A stretch of 64,000 nucleotides of DNA from positions 1,811,920 to 1,875,919 of the forward strand of contig NZ_KQ033912.1 of the NCBI RefSeq assembly GCF_000969835.1, in the 5' to 3' direction. The DNA is from Parabacteroides goldsteinii DSM 19448 = WAL 12034. GTDB taxonomy: Bacteria > Bacteroidota > Bacteroidia > Bacteroidales > Tannerellaceae. A program made the position numbers and the translations under genes. Within the stretch, counting starts at the first letter, position 1, and every line of letters begins with the position of its first letter. Positions 29,101-35,618 of the stretch are shown here, piece by piece. The notes below the pieces were generated by a model, which did not search any database, was not told the origin of the DNA, and saw nothing but the letters and a program-made list of their open reading frames with translations.

Positions 29101-30129
29101 GAACTCAGCCAACAGATATTCGAACCTTTTTATCAGATCAATAAGAAAGAAGGGGCAACGACAGGCGCCGGTATCGGCTTGCCACTGGCCCGTTCGCTGG
29201 CCATGCTTCATTCTGGCAAACTCTGGCTGGATACCGAAAATAGCGACAATTCGTTTGTCCTGACCCTGCCTCTTGCCCAGGAGAAAGTGCGGCAACAGGA
29301 AAACTCCGTTATTCAGGAAGAATTCATATTTCCCGAAGAAGGGACAACCGTCAATGCGGAAGGCCGCAACTATACGCTCCTGTTGGTGGAAGATAACGAT
29401 ACCATGCGTTCGTTCCTGGCAGAGAAACTGCAAGAGATGTTTGTTACGGAGACGGCCCCCGACGGAAAGGCAGCTTTGGAAATCCTGCGCAATCATCATA
29501 TCGATATTGTCGTCAGCGACATTATGATGCCTGTGATGAACGGCCTCGAACTATGTAAAGAGATGAAAGCCGATATCGAACTGAGCCATATCCCCGTCAT
29601 CTTCCTGACCGCCAAGAACGACCTCGACAGCAAAATCAACGGTCTGCGCCTGGGGGCGGAGGCATACGTGGAGAAACCTTTCTCTTTCAATTACCTGACA
29701 ACACAGATATTCTCCCTGCTGAACAACCGCCAGAAAGAACGCGAGGCTTTCTCCAAACGCCCGTTCTTCCCGGTCAACAACATGCAGATGAACAAGGCTG
29801 ACAAGGAATTTATGGACAAGATTATAGCCATCATCCATGAAAATATCACCGATGAAAACTTCGGTGTGGAGAAACTGGCAGAGATACTCTGCCTGAGCCG
29901 TTCCAGCCTGTTACGTAAGATAAAAGTCCTCTCCGGCCTGTCGCCGAACGACTTCATCCGCCTCATCCGTCTGAAAAAAGCGGCAGAGCTGATTCTGGAC
30001 GGCAAACACCGGATTGGCGAAATATGTTATCTGGTAGGAATCAACTCCCCCTCCTATTTCAGCAAGATATTCCTGAAACAGTTCGGGGTAACGCCTAAGG
30101 ATTTCGAGAAACAGAACCAGGCTTCTTAA
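26137..30129 (+). CDS. Hybrid two-component system sensor/regulator (HTCS), orphan
   Basis: A 1330-residue protein with the full HTCS layout. Signal peptide MRKSILYLLLMIICLSELYA, propeller repeats (FMWFGTKNGLNRYDG, IWLGTKFGGVNHLP, IWFSTDRGGICRYNE), a Y_Y_Y domain, a transmembrane helix (WAYAVYAILVLCLIYGWF), HisKA with His in AHEVRTPLTL, HATPase, receiver with Asp in VVSDIMMP, and a C-terminal AraC-type helix-turn-helix. The ATPase G1 box reads TSDGNRIP rather than DxGxG, a degenerate form seen in some proteins of this class. No susC/susD pair adjoins it. Candidate targets are the divergent hexuronate transporter and the L-galactose operon. The last 35 bases overlap the lacI-type gene tail to tail. 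Confidence 0.94.
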   Translation: MRKSILYLLLMIICLSELYAANRKSFNYYFSHISSADGLSESQVKVILQDSYGFMWFGTKNGLNRYDGTSIQTINCDDYIAGKGDHNISALFEDENRKLWVGTDRGVYIYDPVYDLFTFIDQKTENGEQMGNWVAKITSDHSGNTWILIPDQGVFRYKDEKLYYYAITNKDNIKRESPGAICVRENGEVWIGTAGVGLFLYNPQTDSFIQHHTDKDGNTLMGAHIFSMCDYGDWIALAIHDGELKKYNPKTNTLQTVNAPGVHHTILRDVVCYDQNNLWVCTHAGLFIVDEQSQKVTHLQEDLMHSYSLSDNIIFCIYKDREGGIWLGTKFGGVNHLPNYKLLFERFVPSSSENSLNTRRIRELAEDPDGNIWVGTEDNGINILNPATGEVTQINYPESDRKSHLMTQSMSMYDGKIYCGLFKYGLDIIDISNHSIKHLNHQQLNLDEESVYSQLIDSRGRLWVGNAWGLSRAEAGSFDFTRIPEIGLDWIVCMLEDKKGQIWLASMGSGVWKYNPKDDSYKKYVNDTQDPASLSSNSVSSIMEDSRGQIWFSTDRGGICRYNEADDNFTTFSKEQGLPDDVAYKILEDKNHYFWFGTNQGLVKFKPETGDIRVFTTRDGLVGNQFNYNSGLKASNGKFYFGTIDGLIAFNPDDDQRTDSIPPVYITKFSIYNKEVTVHTPNSPLSKSILHTDRITLPYDQSNISFDIALPSYSSARSKECYYKMDPLDKDWVKTSNNQNISYAKLPPGNYTLLVKAEIEDDNQPVTSLRIVILPPWWLSSWAYAVYAILVLCLIYGWFRWYKRRKERQMEEKQKLFEIEKEKELYEAKVEFFTEIAHEVRTPLTLINGPLETILDMNIQDSKITRNLTVIAQNTKRLLELTGQLLDFRKIGANKFKMDFAWTNVTTLLKDTILRFEPTIVQQDKKLSVDIPEEEITAAIDREAVTKILSNLLNNALKYSAYTIHIELRREETTFSIRVTSDGNRIPAELSQQIFEPFYQINKKEGATTGAGIGLPLARSLAMLHSGKLWLDTENSDNSFVLTLPLAQEKVRQQENSVIQEEFIFPEEGTTVNAEGRNYTLLLVEDNDTMRSFLAEKLQEMFVTETAPDGKAALEILRNHHIDIVVSDIMMPVMNGLELCKEMKADIELSHIPVIFLTAKNDLDSKINGLRLGAEAYVEKPFSFNYLTTQIFSLLNNRQKEREAFSKRPFFPVNNMQMNKADKEFMDKIIAIIHENITDENFGVEKLAEILCLSRSSLLRKIKVLSGLSPNDFIRLIRLKKAAELILDGKHRIGEICYLVGINSPSYFSKIFLKQFGVTPKDFEKQNQAS

Positions 30130-31135
30130 CCGAAGTCTCCCGTATCGATAAATGGGTGGGAACGACAATCTGCCGTGGTTTCTCCCGTTTCTTGATTTGC
30201 TTGAGAAGCAGGTTGCAACATTCCTCTCCCATCTTATAGGTCTGATGGGTAACGGCTGTCAATGCCGGTTCCACGTAGTTGGAATGAAGTTCGTCGGTAT
30301 AACCGATCAGGGCGATATCGGCCGGTATGCGGAGATGATGTTTCTTGATTTCTTTCATGGCGGCAAAGGCCAATGTGTCATTCATTGCCAGGATTGCATC
30401 AGGCGGTTCCGGCAATGAAAGCAATTGCCGGCATCCTTCACGTCCTTCCTCGTAAGTCATTTTCTTACAAACGACCAGTTCTTCTTCAACAGGCAAGCCA
30501 TGTTCTTTCAAGGCTTCTATATACCCGTCCCGGCGTTGCCGCACAATAGCCAAATGATCGGAACCACCCAGAAAGGCCACCCGCTTCGAACCGGATTCCA
30601 ATAAATGGCTGGTAGCCACCCTTGCCGATTCCTGATTGTCGGCCACCACCGAAGGAATCGCATTCGTGAGGCAGACACGGTCGAAAAAGACCAGCGGGAT
30701 ATCCATATCTTCCAATGAAAGGAAATGGGCATAATCGGTCGTTTCCTGCGAAAGGCAGGCCAGCATACCCTCCACCCGCATATTCACCAAGTCTTCCACA
30801 CAATGTTGCTCCTGCTCATATTGCTCATACGAAGAAGTGATAATGACCGAATACCCGTTCTTGCGCGCCACATCATTGATACCGCTGATTATGGACGAAT
30901 AGAAATGAGTGACAATATCCGGCACGATAATGCCGATAATACGGGGCGTATTCTTCAGCAAACTAAGGGCAAACGGGTTCGGACGGTAATTCCATTCCTC
31001 GGCAAGCGCCTTCACACGCTCCCTCATCTCGGGACCGATCTCGTAACTGTCGTTCAACGCACGGGATACGGTAGAAACGGAAACACCCAGCTCCTTCGCC
31101 AGGTCTTTCAATGATATGTGTCTTTTCTTAGGCAT
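30095..31135 (-). CDS. LacI family transcriptional regulator
   Basis: A 346-residue regulator. The N-terminal LacI helix-turn-helix is clear (ISLKDLAKELGVSVSTVSRALN), followed by the hinge helix NPFALSLLKNT and a periplasmic-binding-protein-like effector domain from about residue 60. The start at 31135 (MPKKRHISL) gives the normal family length; an ATG eight codons upstream is less likely. It is divergent from the L-galactose operon, with a perfect 16-base palindrome between the two, so it probably represses that operon until a sugar ligand binds. The likely ligand, L-galactose or a pathway intermediate, is inferred. Its 3' end overlaps the HTCS gene by 35 bases. Confidence 0.93.
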   Translation of the reverse strand: MPKKRHISLKDLAKELGVSVSTVSRALNDSYEIGPEMRERVKALAEEWNYRPNPFALSLLKNTPRIIGIIVPDIVTHFYSSIISGINDVARKNGYSVIITSSYEQYEQEQHCVEDLVNMRVEGMLACLSQETTDYAHFLSLEDMDIPLVFFDRVCLTNAIPSVVADNQESARVATSHLLESGSKRVAFLGGSDHLAIVRQRRDGYIEALKEHGLPVEEELVVCKKMTYEEGREGCRQLLSLPEPPDAILAMNDTLAFAAMKEIKKHHLRIPADIALIGYTDELHSNYVEPALTAVTHQTYKMGEECCNLLLKQIKKREKPRQIVVPTHLSIRETSVKKPGSVSRNP

Positions 31136-31156
31136 CACAAATCCGATTAGGTCCGA

Positions 31157-31185
31157 CAAATATATATTTTTTCCGGCAGATACAA
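31157..31185 (-). promoter_or_regulatory. Promoter of the lacI-type gene
   Basis: On the minus strand, TTG (31183-31185), an 18-base spacer and TATATTTG (31157-31164), 22 bases before the ATG at 31135. Confidence 0.5.
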
Positions 31186-31252
31186 GCGATTACCTCCGAG
31201 ATAGATGCATCGTATACCGACATCGAGCCGTTTATATCCGACAGGACCTACC

Positions 31253-31268
31253 ACGCAAACCTTTGCGT
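31253..31268. promoter_or_regulatory. Candidate LacI-family operator
   Basis: ACGCAAACCTTTGCGT: perfect arms ACGCAAA/TTTGCGT around a central CC. LacI-family operators are palindromes of this size, usually with a central CG; here the centre is CC. It lies 45 bases upstream of the -7 box of the L-galactose operon and about 70 bases from the -33 of the regulator gene, so it could control both. Confidence 0.6.
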
Positions 31269-31312
31269 AGATTTTTATGCACAAAGCGGTTATTATCAAT
31301 ACATAAAAGCTA

Positions 31313-31320
31313 TACTTTTG
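31313..31320 (+). promoter_or_regulatory. -7 box of the L-galactose operon
   Basis: TACTTTTG is an exact TAnnTTTG match, 29 bases before the ATG of the first gene. A TTTG at 31262-31265, inside the palindrome, is too far for a normal -33, so the upstream element is unclear. Confidence 0.5.
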
Positions 31321-31349
31321 GACTATTGCAAACTCAATCTATTTAAACC

Positions 31350-32282
31350 ATGAAGTACTCATATTGCGGAAAAACCGGGATGAAAGTTCCCGTACTAAGT
31401 TTTGGAGCTTCCTCCCTGGGAAGCGTATTTCACGAAACTCGTGAAGCGGAAAGCATCAAAGCTGTATTCACTGCTATTGAAAACGGAATGAACTTTATCG
31501 ACGTTTCCCCTTATTATGGGCATTACAAGGCAGAGACAGTATTAGGAAAAGCGCTAAAAGATATTCCGCGCGACCATTTCCTGCTGTCGACTAAAGTAGG
31601 CCGTTACGGTAAAGACGGCATGAACACCTGGGATTATTCTGCCCAGCGGGCCACCGAAAGCGTTTACGAAAGTATGGAACGCCTGCACTTGGACTATATT
31701 GACCTGATCAACGTTCACGACATCGAATTTGCCGACCTCAACCAGGTGGTGAACGAGACATTGCCGGCATTGGTCGAATTACGGGACAAAGGGATTGTAA
31801 AACACGTCGGCATCACCGACCTGCAACTGGAAAACCTGCAATGGGTAATCGACCGTGTGCCCGAAGGTACGGTCGAAACCATCCTCAATTTCTGCCACTA
31901 TTGCTTGAACGACGATAAGCTGGCTGATTATTTCGACTATTTCGAATCGAAACAGATTGGCATCATCAACGCCTCCCCCCTTTCGATGGGATTACTGTCA
32001 CAACGAGGCGTTCCCGACTGGCATCCGGCGCCGGCGGCATTGGTAGAAGCCTGCCGGAAAGCAGTACAACATTGCGCTTCGAAAGGTTATCCGATAGAAA
32101 AGCTGGCCATGCAATATTCCGTAAGTAGTCCGCGGATAGCGACCACCCTATTCAGTTCCGCCAATCCGGATAATGTCAGGAAAAATATCCAATACATAGA
32201 AGAACCCATCGACTGGGAGCTGGTGCGCGAAGTTCAGGAAATCATCGGCGACCAGAAACGGGTCAGCTGGTCCAATTCTTAA
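31350..32282 (+). CDS. Aldo/keto reductase, probable L-galactose 1-dehydrogenase
   Basis: A 310-residue cytoplasmic NAD(P)-dependent enzyme of the aldo/keto reductase family. The catalytic tetrad is visible as Asp51 and Tyr56 (FIDVSPYYG), Lys82 (STKVGRY) and His123 (NVHD). Proteins of this subgroup oxidise the anomeric carbon of L-galactose or L-fucose to the lactone. It is the first gene of the operon. The order dehydrogenase, lactonase, permease, zinc dehydrogenase is the same as in the L-galactose cluster of Bacteroides vulgatus, which favours L-galactose; L-fucose activity is also possible. Confidence 0.82.
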   Translation: MKYSYCGKTGMKVPVLSFGASSLGSVFHETREAESIKAVFTAIENGMNFIDVSPYYGHYKAETVLGKALKDIPRDHFLLSTKVGRYGKDGMNTWDYSAQRATESVYESMERLHLDYIDLINVHDIEFADLNQVVNETLPALVELRDKGIVKHVGITDLQLENLQWVIDRVPEGTVETILNFCHYCLNDDKLADYFDYFESKQIGIINASPLSMGLLSQRGVPDWHPAPAALVEACRKAVQHCASKGYPIEKLAMQYSVSSPRIATTLFSSANPDNVRKNIQYIEEPIDWELVREVQEIIGDQKRVSWSNS

Positions 32283-32315
32283 ACCGGAAAAGAAATAACC
32301 TTTAAAGAAAATACC

Positions 32316-33239
32316 ATGAACAGAAAGATTATAGATGCCCACTCACATCTCTGGCTCCGGCAGGACACGGTAGTCGACGGGATGCCGATACGGACGCTGA
32401 CCAACGGACGTTCGCTCTTCATGGGCGAAATCCGGCAGATGGTTCCTCCGTTTATCACCGACGGCAGGAACACGGCTGAGATATTCCTGTCAAACATGGA
32501 TTATGCACTGGTCTCGGCTGCCGTCATCACGCAGGAGTTTATCGACGGCCTGCAAAATGATTATCTGCTGGAAGTTGTTAAGCAGTACCCGGACCGCTTC
32601 TTCGTATGCGGCCTCTGTGAATTTCGCCGTCCCGGCTATTTGGCACAGGCACGTGAATTGGCGGCACGCGGATTCAGGGCAATCAAAATTCCCGCCCAAC
32701 GCCTGTTGCTCGAAGAAGGGCGCGTCTGGCTGAACTGCAACGAGATGATGGAAATGTTCCATTTTATGGAAAACAATGATATGCTCCTCTCCATCGATTT
32801 GGCCGATGGCGACGTCCAGACCGGTGAATTAGAAGAGGTGATACAGGAATGCCCCGGATTACGAATTGCAATCGGACATTTCGGTATGGTTACCCGGCCG
32901 AACTGGTTGGCGCAGATTCGCCTGGCCCGTTACCCGAATGTACGTATTGAATCCGGAGGTATTACCTGGTTATTCAACGATGAGTTTTATCCTTTCCACG
33001 GGGCCGTCAAAGCGATACGCGAGGCGGCAGACCTGGCCGGCATGGATAAACTGATGTGGGGTTCGGATTATCCCCGAACGATTACGGCTATTACCTATAA
33101 AATGTCGTACGACTTTATCCTGAAAACCGATGAACTGACGGAACGGGAGAAAGACCTTTTCCTGGGAGAAAATGCCGCCGCCTTCTACGGCTTCAAACAG
33201 TTAATCGAGTTACCTTATATTAAAAACATGTCCGAGTAA
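32316..33239 (+). CDS. Amidohydrolase family lactonase, probable L-galactono-lactonase
   Basis: A 307-residue cytoplasmic metal-dependent hydrolase of the amidohydrolase-2 (COG2159/COG3618-like) group. Visible metal and catalytic positions are His9 and His11 (DAHSHLW), His188 (IGHFG) and Asp251 (GSDYPR), as in the sugar lactonases of this superfamily. It would open the lactone made by the preceding dehydrogenase to give L-galactonate. It starts 33 bases after that gene. L-fuconolactonase is the main alternative, but no fuconate dehydratase follows, whereas the L-galactonate route is complete. Confidence 0.8.
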   Translation: MNRKIIDAHSHLWLRQDTVVDGMPIRTLTNGRSLFMGEIRQMVPPFITDGRNTAEIFLSNMDYALVSAAVITQEFIDGLQNDYLLEVVKQYPDRFFVCGLCEFRRPGYLAQARELAARGFRAIKIPAQRLLLEEGRVWLNCNEMMEMFHFMENNDMLLSIDLADGDVQTGELEEVIQECPGLRIAIGHFGMVTRPNWLAQIRLARYPNVRIESGGITWLFNDEFYPFHGAVKAIREAADLAGMDKLMWGSDYPRTITAITYKMSYDFILKTDELTEREKDLFLGENAAAFYGFKQLIELPYIKNMSE

Positions 33240-33261
33240 ACACACCCTAACACGATATAGT

Positions 33262-34515
33262 ATGAAACAAAAGAATTACGCCTTGCCACTGGCACTGATA
33301 TTCAGCCTTTTCTTCCTGTGGGCAATCAGCAGCAACCTGCTGCCTACCATGATCAGACAATTGATGAAAACCTGCGAACTAAATACGTTCGAAGCCTCTT
33401 TCACCGAAACGGCCTACTGGCTGGCTTACTTTATCTTCCCGATACCGATTGCCATGTTCATGAAGCGGTACAGCTACAAGGCCGGTATCATCTTCGGACT
33501 GTTGCTGGCCGCTTTCGGAGGATTACTGTTTTTCCCGGCAGCCATGCTGAAAGAATATTGGGCGTACCTGACAATCTTCTTTATCATCGCAACCGGCATG
33601 TGTTTCCTTGAAACAGCCGCCAACCCTTATGTTACGGCTCTGGGGAATCCGGAGACGGCACCACGCAGGCTAAACCTGGCCCAGTCGTTCAACGGGTTGG
33701 GGGCATTTATCGCCGCCATGTTTCTCAGTAAGTTGGTATTGAGCGGAGAACACTATACCCGGACCACCCTGCCCGCCGATTATCCCGGCGGCTGGGAAGC
33801 CTATATACAGTTTGAAACGGATTCGATGAAGCAACCGTATCTTATATTAGCACTTTTATTAATCATCATCGCGGTTGTATTCATCGTCTCCAAACTGCCC
33901 CGGATACAGGATGAGGAACACAGCGGAAAGGACAAAGACGGAAAGCTGATAGATTTCAGCGTTTTGAAACGTTCGCATTTGCGCTGGGGGGTGATTGCAC
34001 AGTTCTTCTACAACGGGGGACAGACGGCCATCAACAGCCTGTTTCTGGTGTACTGTTGCAGTTATGCCGGTTTATCGGAATCCGTGGCAACGACTTTCTT
34101 CGGCCTGTATATGCTGGCTTTCCTTCTGGGACGTTGGATAGGAACGTTGCTGATGGTTAAATTCCGTCCGCAGGATATGCTGCTGGTCTATGCCCTGCTG
34201 AATGTCATACTCTGCGGTGTGATTGCATTATGCGGCGGCACGATCGGACTGTATGCCATGCTGGCTGTCTCGTTCTTCATGTCGATCATGTACCCGACAC
34301 AGTTCTCGCTGGCACTGAAAGACCTGGGAGACAACACCAAGAGCGGAGCGGCTTTTCTTGTCATGGCGATTGTAGGAAACGCCTGCCTGCCCCAGTTGAC
34401 AGCCTATGTGATGCATCATTTCGAAGCTATCTATTATACCGCTTATCTCATTCCGCAGGTTTGCTTCCTTTTCTGTGCTTACTACGGATGGAAAGGCTAT
34501 AAAGTAGTCGATTAA
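33262..34515 (+). CDS. FucP-family MFS sugar permease, probable L-galactose importer
   Basis: A 417-residue inner-membrane protein with about twelve helices, resembling the L-fucose:proton symporter family (FFLWAISSNLLPTMIRQLM at the N-terminus; FLETAANPYVTALG and RLNLAQSFNGLGAFIA, the family hallmarks). E. coli FucP also carries L-galactose, so import of L-galactose is chemically reasonable. It lies 22 bases after the lactonase and ahead of the zinc dehydrogenase. The gene symbol is left blank because substrate preference cannot be read from sequence. Confidence 0.85.
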   Translation: MKQKNYALPLALIFSLFFLWAISSNLLPTMIRQLMKTCELNTFEASFTETAYWLAYFIFPIPIAMFMKRYSYKAGIIFGLLLAAFGGLLFFPAAMLKEYWAYLTIFFIIATGMCFLETAANPYVTALGNPETAPRRLNLAQSFNGLGAFIAAMFLSKLVLSGEHYTRTTLPADYPGGWEAYIQFETDSMKQPYLILALLLIIIAVVFIVSKLPRIQDEEHSGKDKDGKLIDFSVLKRSHLRWGVIAQFFYNGGQTAINSLFLVYCCSYAGLSESVATTFFGLYMLAFLLGRWIGTLLMVKFRPQDMLLVYALLNVILCGVIALCGGTIGLYAMLAVSFFMSIMYPTQFSLALKDLGDNTKSGAAFLVMAIVGNACLPQLTAYVMHHFEAIYYTAYLIPQVCFLFCAYYGWKGYKVVD

Positions 34516-34534
34516 TTAGTAATATATAATGTAT

Positions 34535-35551
34535 ATGAAAGCAATACAAATTCCCGCTCCCTCAGCATTGCAGGTGGTCGATATAGCGAAACCGGAAGCA
34601 AAGAGCGGTGAAGTTCTTCTGAAAATCAAGTTTGTCGGATTCTGCGGTTCCGACCTGAACACATTCCTGGGACGTAACCCGATGGTAAAACTCCCTGTCA
34701 TTCCCGGACATGAAGTCGGAGCCGTAATCGAAGCTATCGGCCCGGACGTCCCCGCCGGATTCGAGCCGGGCATGAGTGTAACTGTCAACCCTTACACCAA
34801 CTGCGGTACATGTGCCGCCTGCCGCAACGGACAGGTAAATGCCTGCGAACATAATGAGACGTTCGGCGTACAACGCAACGGTGCCATGGGCGAATACCTG
34901 TCGCTCCCCTGGCAGAAGGTCATCCCGGCAGCCGGCATTTCTCCCCGCGACTGTGCCCTGATTGAGCCGATGAGCGTCGGTTTCCATGCCGTCTCCCGCG
35001 GACAGGTGACCGATATCGACACAGTCCTGGTAATCGGCTGCGGAATGATTGGCTGCGGAGCAATCGTACGTGCCGCCCTGCGGGGAGCCACCATCATCGC
35101 GATGGACCTGGATGACGATAAGCTGGAACTGGCCAAACGTATCGGTGCCCGTTACACCATCAATTCACGCACGGAGAATGTGCATGAACGTTTGCTGGAA
35201 ATGACGGATGGGCTGGGACCGGACGTAGTCTTCGAAGCCGTTGGAAGTCCAGCCACATATGTAACGGCAGTGAATGAAGTCGCATTCACCGGCCGGGTGG
35301 TATGCATCGGTTATGCCAAAAGCGAAGTGACTTTCCAGACCAAATACTTCGTGCAGAAAGAACTGGATATACGGGGTTCGCGCAATGCACTGCCGGAAGA
35401 TTTCAGGGCCGTAGTCCGTTATCTCCAACAGGACAGTTGTCCGCGTGAAGACTTAATTTCCAGAATAGTAACACCCGAAGAGGCGCTGACAGCCATGCAG
35501 GAATGGAGTGCCGACCCGGGGAAAGTATTTCGTATTCTTGTAGAGTTCTGA
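34535..35551 (+). CDS. Zinc-dependent dehydrogenase, probable L-galactonate 5-dehydrogenase
   Basis: A 338-residue medium-chain dehydrogenase. Catalytic zinc ligands Cys37, His59 and Glu60 (GFCGSD, PGHE) and structural zinc cysteines Cys90, Cys93, Cys96 and Cys104 are all present. The nucleotide-binding motif is VIGCGMIGCGAIV. In the L-galactose pathway an enzyme of this kind oxidises L-galactonate to D-tagaturonate. The presence of tagaturonate reductase and altronate dehydratase in the same operon makes that the best assignment. The start at 34535 (MKAIQIPAP) is preferred over an ATG two codons upstream. A threonine or sorbitol dehydrogenase-like role is the alternative. Confidence 0.82.
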   Translation: MKAIQIPAPSALQVVDIAKPEAKSGEVLLKIKFVGFCGSDLNTFLGRNPMVKLPVIPGHEVGAVIEAIGPDVPAGFEPGMSVTVNPYTNCGTCAACRNGQVNACEHNETFGVQRNGAMGEYLSLPWQKVIPAAGISPRDCALIEPMSVGFHAVSRGQVTDIDTVLVIGCGMIGCGAIVRAALRGATIIAMDLDDDKLELAKRIGARYTINSRTENVHERLLEMTDGLGPDVVFEAVGSPATYVTAVNEVAFTGRVVCIGYAKSEVTFQTKYFVQKELDIRGSRNALPEDFRAVVRYLQQDSCPREDLISRIVTPEEALTAMQEWSADPGKVFRILVEF

Positions 35552-35618
35552 GATATCAAAAAATTCATTATCTTCGCAAGGTTTCTCTAACAATAATCAT
35601 GAATCGAGATAAGTTACC

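Noticed and set aside
31350..35551. L-fucose oxidation pathway instead of L-galactose
   Set aside because: No fuconate dehydratase or keto-deoxy-fuconate enzymes follow, while tagaturonate reductase and altronate dehydratase do; fucose activity of single enzymes remains possible.
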